DNA from: Christensenella sp. UBA1750
GTDB taxonomy: Bacteria; Bacillota; Clostridia; Christensenellales; UBA1750
NCBI GenBank assembly: GCA_002315655.1
Contig: DCHO01000041.1
Location: forward strand, 52,521-63,281
Length of the DNA: 10,761 nucleotides
Direction: 5' to 3'
Shown piece by piece: positions 1-5,445 of this stretch. The notes under the pieces were generated by a model, which ran no database searches, was not told the origin of the DNA, and was given only the letters and a program-made list of their open reading frames with translations. Positions within the stretch are counted from its first letter, which is position 1. Each line of letters begins with the position of its first letter. Made by a program: the position numbers and the translations under genes.

Positions 1-56
1 ACCTTGGTTACGCCCTTTGTGACAGGCTTTTTCATTTTGTTCTTCTTGTCGCTCAT
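1..56 (-). CDS. N-terminus of probable NHLP-type peptidase/ABC exporter (partial)
   Basis: Only the first 18 codons are visible; the gene runs off the left edge. The peptide starts MSDKKNKMKKPVTKGVTK. A basic start of this KKPV..K type is what I know from peptidase-containing ABC transporters (PCAT) of NHLP/NHLM bacteriocin systems, just before their C39 peptidase domain. Such proteins cleave the leader of a ribosomally made peptide and export the core across the membrane. The start is well supported: AGGAGG (minus strand, 65-70) overlaps the stop codon of the upstream adaptor gene and lies 8 nt from the ATG, so the two genes are translationally linked in one operon. The catalytic cysteine and ATPase motifs are outside the window, so the call rests on the short N-terminus and the neighbour. 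Confidence 0.6.
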   Translation of the reverse strand, partial: MSDKKNKMKKPVTKGVTK

Positions 57-69
57 GCAGGGTGCCTCC

Positions 70-543
70 TTAGTTCCACAGGAAGGACAGCGCGGAAACA
101 CTCTCAATAACGATCACGCAATTATAGTTGCCCTCTTCCACATTCCCGGTAAAGGTGACGGGATAAACATATTCGCCGTTGGAGAAAGACCCCATGTGCA
201 TGGCATAAGCGGAAAGCCCTTCCTCGGCAAGAACGGGAGAAGACGCGACTTCTTCCACGGTCGTTTCCGTGTTACCGATGCGTAAGGTTTGGCCTGGCTC
301 CAATTTGTTCACCTGGCTCTCGCTGACGAAGCAGACGCACTTGCCGCCGGAAACCACACCGACGCCGTTCACGGTGCTCTCCATGCGGCCGAAGATGCCC
401 CAGATGATCGCACCGATGAGGATAATAATGATTGCGCCGACCGTCAGCCAGATTCCGGGATTGGCAACCTTCATATAGCTGGTCAGGTCTTCGGGGGAAG
501 AAATACGGTCAATACTCTTCTTTCTGAAGATGGATTCATTCAT
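70..543 (-). CDS. Short HlyD-like membrane adaptor of an NHLP-type bacteriocin export system
   Basis: Predicted 157-residue inner-membrane protein with a short cytoplasmic N-terminus (MNESIFRKKSIDRISSPEDL), one membrane segment at about 31-52, and an extracytoplasmic beta-rich part. The N-terminal FRK..I.R.SSPE.L pattern is typical of NHLM/NHLP bacteriocin secretion proteins, which act as the membrane-fusion partner of a peptidase-containing ABC exporter. It lacks the long coiled-coil hairpin of full HlyD proteins, but the hydrophobic C-terminus (ESVSALSFLWN) looks like a natural end, so I read it as a short family variant and not a truncation. An in-frame ATG lies 36 bp further upstream and another 6 bp upstream; position 543 is chosen because AGGAGG (553-558) is 9 nt away. 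It is the first gene of an operon whose second gene is the probable exporter. The precursor peptide is not visible here. Confidence 0.75.
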   Translation of the reverse strand: MNESIFRKKSIDRISSPEDLTSYMKVANPGIWLTVGAIIIILIGAIIWGIFGRMESTVNGVGVVSGGKCVCFVSESQVNKLEPGQTLRIGNTETTVEEVASSPVLAEEGLSAYAMHMGSFSNGEYVYPVTFTGNVEEGNYNCVIVIESVSALSFLWN

Positions 544-552
544 GATCATTGT

Positions 553-558
553 CCTCCT
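553..558 (-). promoter_or_regulatory. RBS deciding the adaptor start
   Basis: Minus-strand AGGAGG. It is 9 nt from the ATG at 543 but only 3 nt from the ATG at 549, which favours the start at 543. Confidence 0.75.
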
Positions 559-593
559 AAGCCGTATCGGCATATTCATAATGGAACAAATAT

Positions 594-622
594 ACTATAC
601 ATAATTTTGCAAAAAATGGCAA
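594..622 (-). promoter_or_regulatory. Vegetative-type promoter of the peptide-export operon
   Basis: On the minus strand, -35 TTGCCA (617-622) and -10 TATAGT (594-599) are separated by exactly 17 bp. Transcription would start near 587, giving a leader of about 45 nt. That leader contains the small palindrome GCCG-TAT-CGGC (561-571) just before the ribosome binding site. The surrounding stretch (580-720) is markedly AT-rich compared with the genes on both sides and holds no other gene that I can support. Confidence 0.7.
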
Positions 623-724
623 GTATAAATATGAAATAAATGAAAAAAGATAATCATTTTTCACGGATAAAAATCAGGCTTTTGTGCACGTCTTTTTCAT
701 AACTTCCTACCATTTTATGCCTGT

Positions 725-1117
725 TTATTCGTCCGTTTCCAGGTTCAGAATGTCCGAAAAGGCGATGGATTCGGCATTGTTCAGGAAAATGCACCTATAG
801 ACCGGGTCGACCTGCCGAACCGTTCCTGCTGTAATTATGTATTTTCCGCCCTCTTTTTTCTTGTCCGCCGCAAAATGCGTGATGCGCACGGCATCGCCCT
901 TCGACAGCGCCTGCAGCTTCCTGTTCAAAAGCTCGGTGTCCTGCTCGGAAAGCTCCCTTTGCAGCTCCGTGATGCGGTTTTGTTCCTCCACCGAATCAAA
1001 ATAATCCCCCAAGGTCGCATAGGGCAGGAACTGCGCCGCCCGCTCGATTATCGGCATTTTCTTGTGCGAAAGGCTTTGCGGTCTTGGCATGGAAAGCATA
1101 TCGGAATAATCACTCAT
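725..1117 (-). CDS. YolD-like family protein
   Basis: A 130-residue soluble protein. The segment near residues 20-38 (K.MPIIERAAQFLPYATLGDY) matches the signature of clostridial YolD-like proteins, usually seen as MS.E.RAAQFAPFAAL.GY. The C-terminal half contains ITHFAADKKKEGGKYI and a final beta-strand region ending in SDILNLE, also typical of that family. YolD-like proteins are often encoded beside Y-family DNA polymerases (UmuC/DinB-like) and are suspected partners in damage-induced mutagenesis, but their biochemical role is not settled. Here no polymerase gene is adjacent. The start is supported by GGAGG (1126-1130) 8 nt upstream. Length is normal for the family. No clear terminator follows; the AT-rich stretch downstream leads into the export-operon promoter. 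Confidence 0.75.
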   Translation of the reverse strand: MSDYSDMLSMPRPQSLSHKKMPIIERAAQFLPYATLGDYFDSVEEQNRITELQRELSEQDTELLNRKLQALSKGDAVRITHFAADKKKEGGKYIITAGTVRQVDPVYRCIFLNNAESIAFSDILNLETDE

Positions 1118-1151
1118 GCGCTTTTCCTCCCCTTCCGATTATTTGGTTTTC

Positions 1152-1180
1152 AGTATATCATATTCCGCTCTGTTTGTCCC
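1152..1180 (-). promoter_or_regulatory. Probable promoter of the YolD-like gene
   Basis: On the minus strand, -10 TATACT (1152-1157) lies 17 bp from a weaker -35 GGGACA (1175-1180). It is back-to-back with the aldolase promoter in the same intergenic space. I see no LexA-type box here with confidence. Confidence 0.45.
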
Positions 1181-1189
1181 ATTCTTTTC

Positions 1190-1218
1190 TTGTGAAAAGC
1201 CCGAAAATATGCTATTCT
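1190..1218 (+). promoter_or_regulatory. Promoter of the aldolase/sialidase-like operon
   Basis: -35 TTGTGA (1190-1195), 17-bp spacer, -10 TATTCT (1213-1218). The -10 is preceded by TGC, an extended -10 element. The predicted start of transcription is near 1225, so the leader is only about 27 nt. Confidence 0.7.
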
Positions 1219-1251
1219 AAACGCAAATGCAAGCAAAGGAGCAAACAGTTT

Positions 1252-2187
1252 ATGGAATCCTTCGTCACGATGATTACCCCCTACAAAAAAGACGGCAGCG
1301 TCGATTACGACACCGCCGAAAAATATGTCGATTGGTACTTTGAAAACGGGCTGGACGGCATCTTTTCCGTGTGCCAGTCCAGCGAGATTTTCTTTCTCTC
1401 TCTGCAAGAGCGGGTGCATCTGAACCGTCTGGTCTACGCAAGAGCCAAGAAGCTGGAAAAGCAGCACGGAAGAAGGTTTACCGTGGTTTCCTCCGGGCAC
1501 GTTTCGGACAGTATGGAAGATCAGGCGACAGAGCTTTGCGCCATCGCGGAAAGCGGCACCGATGCGCTGATTCTCATTACCAACCGGCTTGACCCCAACA
1601 ACGAGGGCGACGACACCTTCATCCGCAATGCCGAAATTCTTCTGGCAAAGCTGCCGAAGGACGTAAAGCTCGGCTTATACGAGTGCCCGCGCCCCTACAA
1701 GCGCCTCGTCACGCCGCGCATCTTAGATTGGTGCTTATCCACCGGGCGCTTTACTTACATGAAGGACACCTGCTGCGACCCCGCGATGCTCAAAGCCCGC
1801 GCCCGGCAGCTTGCCGGAACTCCATTCAAGCTGCTCAACGCCAACTGTCAGACCCTGCTTTCCTCCATGCAGGACGGCGGGCTTGGCTACTGCGGCATCA
1901 TGGCAAACTTCCACCCCTATCTCTATTCCTGGCTGTGCCACAACTGGGACAAGCAGCCCGAAACCGCGGCGCTGGTACAGTCCGTCATCGGAACCTTCGG
2001 CTTTACCGAGGTGGGGCTTCCCTACCCCCTCACCGCCAAGTACCACATGAACCTCTGCGGCATCCCCACGGAGAACCTCGCCCGCAATCGAAAGTCTGAG
2101 GAGCTCACCGACTATGGCCGCCTGTGTATGCGGGAAATGAAGCTAGCCACCGACAAACTCACCGAAATGCTGAAAGAAGGAAAGTAA
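1252..2187 (+). CDS. DapA/NanA-superfamily aldolase (dihydrodipicolinate synthase family protein)
   Basis: A 311-residue class I aldolase of the DHDPS/N-acetylneuraminate lyase superfamily, a cytoplasmic TIM barrel that forms or cleaves pyruvate-containing sugar acids through a lysine Schiff base. The N-terminus (FVTMITPYKKDGSVDYD) is the usual family start. Lys171 in FTYMKDTCCD is the expected Schiff-base lysine and Tyr143 (GLYECPRPY) the catalytic tyrosine; their 28-residue spacing equals that of E. coli DapA (Y133/K161) and NanA (Y137/K165). The normal G-S/T-T-G-E carboxylate-binding motif is replaced by CQSSE (41-45), so it is not an ordinary DapA and its substrate is unclear. An in-frame extension to 1084 exists, but it would overlap the promoter; AAAGGAG at 1235-1241 supports 1252. 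It forms an operon with the sialidase-like gene, which suggests breakdown of a sialic-acid-like or other keto-deoxy sugar acid (inference). Confidence 0.85.
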   Translation: MESFVTMITPYKKDGSVDYDTAEKYVDWYFENGLDGIFSVCQSSEIFFLSLQERVHLNRLVYARAKKLEKQHGRRFTVVSSGHVSDSMEDQATELCAIAESGTDALILITNRLDPNNEGDDTFIRNAEILLAKLPKDVKLGLYECPRPYKRLVTPRILDWCLSTGRFTYMKDTCCDPAMLKARARQLAGTPFKLLNANCQTLLSSMQDGGLGYCGIMANFHPYLYSWLCHNWDKQPETAALVQSVIGTFGFTEVGLPYPLTAKYHMNLCGIPTENLARNRKSEELTDYGRLCMREMKLATDKLTEMLKEGK

Positions 2188-2190
2188 TTG
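2177..2190 (+). promoter_or_regulatory. RBS and TTG start abutting the aldolase stop
   Basis: AAGGA at 2177-2181, then the stop TAA (2185-2187) and TTG (2188-2190) with no gap. No in-frame ATG occurs near by, so TTG is the best start. The arrangement implies that ribosomes finishing the aldolase re-initiate on the sialidase-like gene. Confidence 0.7.
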
Positions 2191-3588
2191 AAAGGCATCA
2201 ATACATGGAGCTATCGCCCCTATACGCCCTTTCTCTGGAACGTGGGCGACCCGTACATCTGCCGCATCGTGCCCACCATGGATTCCGTGAGCCTGTATTG
2301 GCTGGAAACCGAGGGCGACGAATCCTATAAAATCGTCTATCGCAAGAGAGGCGAAGAAGCCTTCCTGCCCGCCGGGGAAACCAAGGCCTGTTCCTTCACT
2401 GTCGAAAATCTTGTCACCGACACCGATTACGAATTTCAGGTCTCCCACGGGGAAAAGCACAGCCGCATCCGCTTGGCGCGCACGGGCGAAAGCGTGGGCA
2501 CGGTGGTCAACTACCTGCACCCCGAGGACAACTGCTATTCCTTCTCCGGCCATGCGCTGTGCTCGCCCTCCCTGCTGAAACTGGACGACGGCACCTACCT
2601 TTCCTCCATGGACGTGTTCTCCGGCGATTATCCGCAGAACCTGACCCTTGTTTTCCGCTCCGCGGACGGGGGAAAAACCTGGGAATATGTAACCGAACTC
2701 ATGCCCTGCTTCTGGGGCAAGCTGTTCCGGCATAAGGGCGACATTTATATGCTCTCCTGCTCCACCGAGTACGGCGACCTGCTCATCGGCAAGTCCACCG
2801 ATGGCGGACGCACCTTCTGCACCCCCACGGTGCTGCTGCGCGGTGCAAACGGCAAGCATGGTTCCTCCGGCGTACACAAGAACCCGCAGAACATCGTCTG
2901 CCACAACGGACGGCTCTATGAAACGCTGGAATGGGGCTCCTGGGGCAATGCGGAATACTGCCACGCCGCCATGGTGATGAGCATTGACGAAAACGCCGAC
3001 CTGATGAACGCAGAAAACTGGCACTTCTCCGCCCCGCTCAAATACGACCCCACATGGGAAGGCGTGGCGCAGGGCGAGGCCAGGGGCAACATCGAGGGCA
3101 CGCTGGCTGTCGCGCCGAACGGCAAGCTCTACAACGTCATGCGGTACAACATAGGCAATGCCGTTCCCTCTTGGGGGCTGGTTTTAGCCTACGAAGTCAA
3201 CGAGAACGACCCCGATGCCCCTCTTACCTATTCCCACGCAATCGCGCTCCCCGGCAACAATTCCAAGTTTATGATCAAAAAAGATGAGGTTTCCGGCAAA
3301 TATTTCACCATCATCAGCCGCATCCTGGGCGAAGAACACAAGGGCGACAGAAACCTGCTCTCCCTCATGCAGTCGGACGACATGGAGCACTGGGATTTAG
3401 TCTGCGACCTGCTGGACTTCCGCGACCGCGACCCCAAACAGGTGGGCTTCCAGTATGTCGATTTTATGTTCGAGGGCAACGACCTCATCTTCCTCTGCCG
3501 CACCGCATTGAATCATGCCCGTAACTTCCACGATGCGAACTATCAGACCTTCCACCGGGTCGAAAATTTCAGAAGCCTGCTCAAATAA
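2188..3588 (+). CDS. Sialidase-like beta-propeller protein with N-terminal Fn3-like domain, cytoplasmic
   Basis: A 466-residue protein. Residues about 23-98 have the strand pattern of a fibronectin type III domain (VSLYWLE..., NLVTDTDYEFQV). The rest resembles a BNR/sialidase propeller with two clear Asp-boxes, SADGGKTW (158-165) and STDGGRTF (203-210), and a degenerate third (SDDMEHW, 396-402). The C-terminal FQYVDFMFEGNDLIFLCRTA and HDANYQTFHRVENFR segments recall the end of uncharacterised sialidase-family proteins. Conserved-looking arginines (R320, R378, R438) could make up a carboxylate-binding triad, but no clear F/Y-RIP motif is present, so sialidase activity is unproven. There is no signal peptide or membrane segment, which points to an intracellular enzyme acting on imported oligosaccharides. 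The start is TTG, directly after the aldolase TAA, with AAGGA 6 nt upstream inside the aldolase end; the two genes are probably translationally coupled. A glycoside hydrolase or lyase of other specificity is possible. Confidence 0.75.
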   Translation: MKGINTWSYRPYTPFLWNVGDPYICRIVPTMDSVSLYWLETEGDESYKIVYRKRGEEAFLPAGETKACSFTVENLVTDTDYEFQVSHGEKHSRIRLARTGESVGTVVNYLHPEDNCYSFSGHALCSPSLLKLDDGTYLSSMDVFSGDYPQNLTLVFRSADGGKTWEYVTELMPCFWGKLFRHKGDIYMLSCSTEYGDLLIGKSTDGGRTFCTPTVLLRGANGKHGSSGVHKNPQNIVCHNGRLYETLEWGSWGNAEYCHAAMVMSIDENADLMNAENWHFSAPLKYDPTWEGVAQGEARGNIEGTLAVAPNGKLYNVMRYNIGNAVPSWGLVLAYEVNENDPDAPLTYSHAIALPGNNSKFMIKKDEVSGKYFTIISRILGEEHKGDRNLLSLMQSDDMEHWDLVCDLLDFRDRDPKQVGFQYVDFMFEGNDLIFLCRTALNHARNFHDANYQTFHRVENFRSLLK

Positions 3589-3600
3589 CCAAAAACACAC

Positions 3601-3630
3601 AAAGGAATCGGCCACAAAATCGATTCCTTT
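3601..3630. terminator. Hairpin between the sialidase-like and AraC genes, possibly bidirectional
   Basis: Perfect 10-bp inverted repeat AAAGGAATCG / CGATTCCTTT with a 10-nt loop. The stem is AT-rich. The plus side is followed by only a short T run (TTTTC); on the minus strand the repeat is followed by a T-rich stretch. It sits between two converging genes, as a shared terminator should. The rest of 3631-3704 shows nothing I can name. Confidence 0.5.
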
Positions 3631-3704
3631 TCACTATTATGGACTGCCTCAATGATACAGGTGACGTTACTCATGCGAAGACTTATATTCCTTTTCGCAG
3701 GAAA

Positions 3705-4580
3705 TCACGCCTTTTTCACGGGCATAAGCTCGATGTAGCCCCGTGTGCCGATGGGCTCCAACTGGATGCGCGGCTGGGTGCTGTCCCAAGCATAGCCGAT
3801 GGCGGCGGGGTTGTAACGGTCAATGGCAATGTGCAGGGCTTCGATGGCATCGCAGTATTTTTCCTCATCAAAGGGCTCGCCCTGAAACATGAGGTAATCG
3901 CTTTCCGGCAGCTCAATGACATCGAAGCCCTCGGGGATCACACTGGCAAAATCCAGCGGCTTTTCCACGCCCATGACATAGGTGGAGGTGCCGGGGGTAA
4001 TGAGGCTGTTCGGCAGCAGCATACACACCGGTTCGCCGGAGATAGAATCCATGGAGGTAAGCAGCCCCCACACATCGCAGCCCACCTCCATGCAGTAGTC
4101 GAAGTAATTGTCTGCTTTGATGCCGCGCTTGATGACGCACTTTCTTGCGGGCTTGGTGACGATCTGAATAAACACGCTTTGCAGGTTTTCCATAGGCTGA
4201 CTCTCCCTTGCCGTTTCTCTGTATTTCACGCCGTAGGGGACGAAAAGGCCGATGGGAACAGGATTTTTCGCGTACTGCGCGGGATTTATGCCGAACTCCT
4301 TCCGAAAGGCGCGGGTGAAGCCGTCCGCGCTGTCGAAGCCCACGGACAGCGCCGCATCCAGCACGGACACGCCGCTTTTGATGGAACGTGCCGCTTGCGA
4401 CAGGCGCATCTTGCGGATGTACGCCGCCGGGTTCAGCCCGGTCTCCTGCCAAAAGAGCCGATGGGCGTACCATGGGGAAAACCGCGCCGCCTGCGCCAGA
4501 TCCCCCAGCGTGATTTCTTCTTCCAGATGCACTTCGATGTAGTCCTGCATACGCTGTACCGCGAAAATTTTATCCTCCAT
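3705..4580 (-). CDS. AraC-family regulator with GyrI-like effector-binding domain
   Basis: A 291-residue transcription regulator. Residues 8-107 are an AraC/XylS DNA-binding domain: first helix-turn-helix about 24-46 (ITLGDLAQAARFSPWYAHRLF), second about 72-98, with the hallmark GFDSADGFTRAFRKEFGINPAQY. Residues about 135-288 look like a GyrI-like/AraC effector-binding domain (KCVIKRG..., ..YNPAAIGYAWDS..PRIQLEPIGTRGYIELMPVK), which in relatives such as Rob and BmrR binds small hydrophobic or cationic ligands. The order DNA-binding first, effector domain second, is the Rob-like arrangement. The gene lies 56 nt after the alpha/beta hydrolase on the same strand and is probably co-transcribed. 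A weak extra -10 (TATACT) occurs in the gap without a good -35. A purine-rich stretch (GGGGGAGAGG) precedes the ATG. Likely targets are the divergent promoters at 5358-5408, but this is inference. Confidence 0.88.
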   Translation of the reverse strand: MEDKIFAVQRMQDYIEVHLEEEITLGDLAQAARFSPWYAHRLFWQETGLNPAAYIRKMRLSQAARSIKSGVSVLDAALSVGFDSADGFTRAFRKEFGINPAQYAKNPVPIGLFVPYGVKYRETARESQPMENLQSVFIQIVTKPARKCVIKRGIKADNYFDYCMEVGCDVWGLLTSMDSISGEPVCMLLPNSLITPGTSTYVMGVEKPLDFASVIPEGFDVIELPESDYLMFQGEPFDEEKYCDAIEALHIAIDRYNPAAIGYAWDSTQPRIQLEPIGTRGYIELMPVKKA

Positions 4581-4636
4581 GTCCTCTCCCCCTTGCGCAT
4601 GACCAGTATAGCAGGCAAAGCGGTTTTATTTCTCGA

Positions 4637-5332
4637 CTATTTTTGCGATTCCGAAAGAACATTTCTCTCCCAAGCCTTCATGAACGCCAGCTGTTCCTCC
4701 GTGTGGAACCAGTGCTCCCCGCCCTCCATCACAGTGAGGCGGCGGTTTTTGCCCTGCATGAAGGCGGAAATCATCTCTTGGGAAATCAGGTTGTCGTTGG
4801 AGCCGTAGAGCACCTCCGTGGGTGCGTTCCAGACAATCGGGTGCGCCTTGACCCACGCATAATAGTCCCAGGACAGCGTTTCCCCGAAAGCTGTCGGAAT
4901 CTCGCGCTTTTCCCGCAGCTCATCCTTGGTCACGGTTGCCCAAGCCATCATATTTTCGATAAGCTTCTGCATATCCGTGACGGGCGATACGAACAGGGCT
5001 TTTTCGATGGGTTCCTTTTCCAAAGCCGGCATGGAGAAATACGCGCCGACGGAGTTCGCCCGGACGGAAATGCGCGGAAACCGCGTCTTCATCCATTCAT
5101 AAACCGCTAAAATCTCCGGCACCGCCGCCCACGGAGTCAATGTCTCGCCCCGGTTTTTCCGCTCGCCGTGGGCGGGCAAGTCCAACGCTACAACGGAAAC
5201 CCTTCCACTCATATTTTCATAAAAGGGAACGGCTTCTTCCTTGCAGCCCATTTTCCCGTGAACGAACAGAACCGCCATATCTGTATCGCCTTTCAGGGAC
5301 AGACATGGTATATTTTCTATCAAAAACCGCAT
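4637..5332 (-). CDS. Alpha/beta hydrolase
   Basis: A 231-residue cytoplasmic alpha/beta-hydrolase, a serine esterase or peptidase-like enzyme of unknown substrate. Visible elements in order: oxyanion-hole motif HGKMG (25-29) after a hydrophobic strand (AVLFVHG); the strand-turn VVALDLPAHGE (47-57); nucleophile elbow A-N-S-V-G with Ser94, where the first glycine of G-x-S-x-G is alanine; Asp180 in LYGSNDNLI; and His207 in GGEHWF. All three triad residues are therefore present. A longer reading frame from TTG/ATG codons at 5356/5353 exists, but AGGAGG at 5341-5346 sits 8 nt from the ATG at 5332, and the predicted transcript starts near 5351, so the shorter start is preferred. It is the first gene of a two-gene unit with the AraC regulator and is divergent from the symporter. 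Confidence 0.85.
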   Translation of the reverse strand: MRFLIENIPCLSLKGDTDMAVLFVHGKMGCKEEAVPFYENMSGRVSVVALDLPAHGERKNRGETLTPWAAVPEILAVYEWMKTRFPRISVRANSVGAYFSMPALEKEPIEKALFVSPVTDMQKLIENMMAWATVTKDELREKREIPTAFGETLSWDYYAWVKAHPIVWNAPTEVLYGSNDNLISQEMISAFMQGKNRRLTVMEGGEHWFHTEEQLAFMKAWERNVLSESQK

Positions 5333-5357
5333 TTCTTCATCCTCCTGACTCATCAAC

Positions 5358-5386
5358 AGTATTGTGCATCAAAAATCATTTGTCAA
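5358..5386 (-). promoter_or_regulatory. Promoter of the hydrolase/AraC unit
   Basis: On the minus strand, a perfect -35 TTGACA (5381-5386), 17-bp spacer and -10 AATACT (5358-5363). The -35 overlaps the -35 of the divergent symporter promoter by five bases. Confidence 0.65.
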
Positions 5387-5393
5387 GAGACAA
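5380..5393. repeat. Perfect inverted repeat over the shared -35 region (candidate operator)
   Basis: TTGTC-AAGA-GACAA covers the -35 hexamers of both divergent promoters. A protein bound here could control both units at once. The encoded AraC regulator is one candidate, although AraC proteins usually prefer direct repeats. Confidence 0.5.
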
Positions 5394-5408
5394 GGTTTAT
5401 GCTATACT
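5380..5408 (+). promoter_or_regulatory. Promoter of the symporter gene
   Basis: -35 TTGTCA (5380-5385), 17-bp spacer, extended -10 TGC-TATACT (-10 at 5403-5408). Transcription should begin near 5415, about 28 nt before the TTG start. Confidence 0.75.
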
Positions 5409-5429
5409 TTACTGCAATAAAGTGTATGC

Positions 5430-5445
5430 GGAGGGAACGCCCTTG
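5430..5445 (+). promoter_or_regulatory. RBS and TTG start of the symporter
   Basis: GGAGGG at 5430-5435, 7-nt spacer, TTG at 5443. No in-frame ATG follows for many codons and every ATG upstream in this frame precedes the predicted transcript. Confidence 0.7.

Noticed and set aside
1084..1251. N-terminal extension of the aldolase frame
   Set aside because: It overlaps the divergent YolD-like gene and the aldolase promoter; the family start aligns with the ATG at 1252.
2143..3024. Minus-strand open frame of 293 codons
   Set aside because: Antisense to the well-supported sialidase-like gene; low-complexity G/A/V/H-rich translation typical of a GC-rich shadow frame.
3624..3697. Direct repeat ATTCCTTTTC at 3624-3633 and 3688-3697
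   Set aside because: Only 10 bp, two copies, partly inside the terminator stem; can be chance.
3639..4808. Long plus-strand open frame of 389 codons
   Set aside because: It lies opposite the AraC gene and the hydrolase end, both with clear domains and RBSs; its translation shows no recognisable family and it has no good RBS.
5140..5442. N-terminal extension of the symporter frame
   Set aside because: It would run through the divergent hydrolase gene and both promoters; the TTG at 5443 has a proper RBS and sits after the predicted transcript start.
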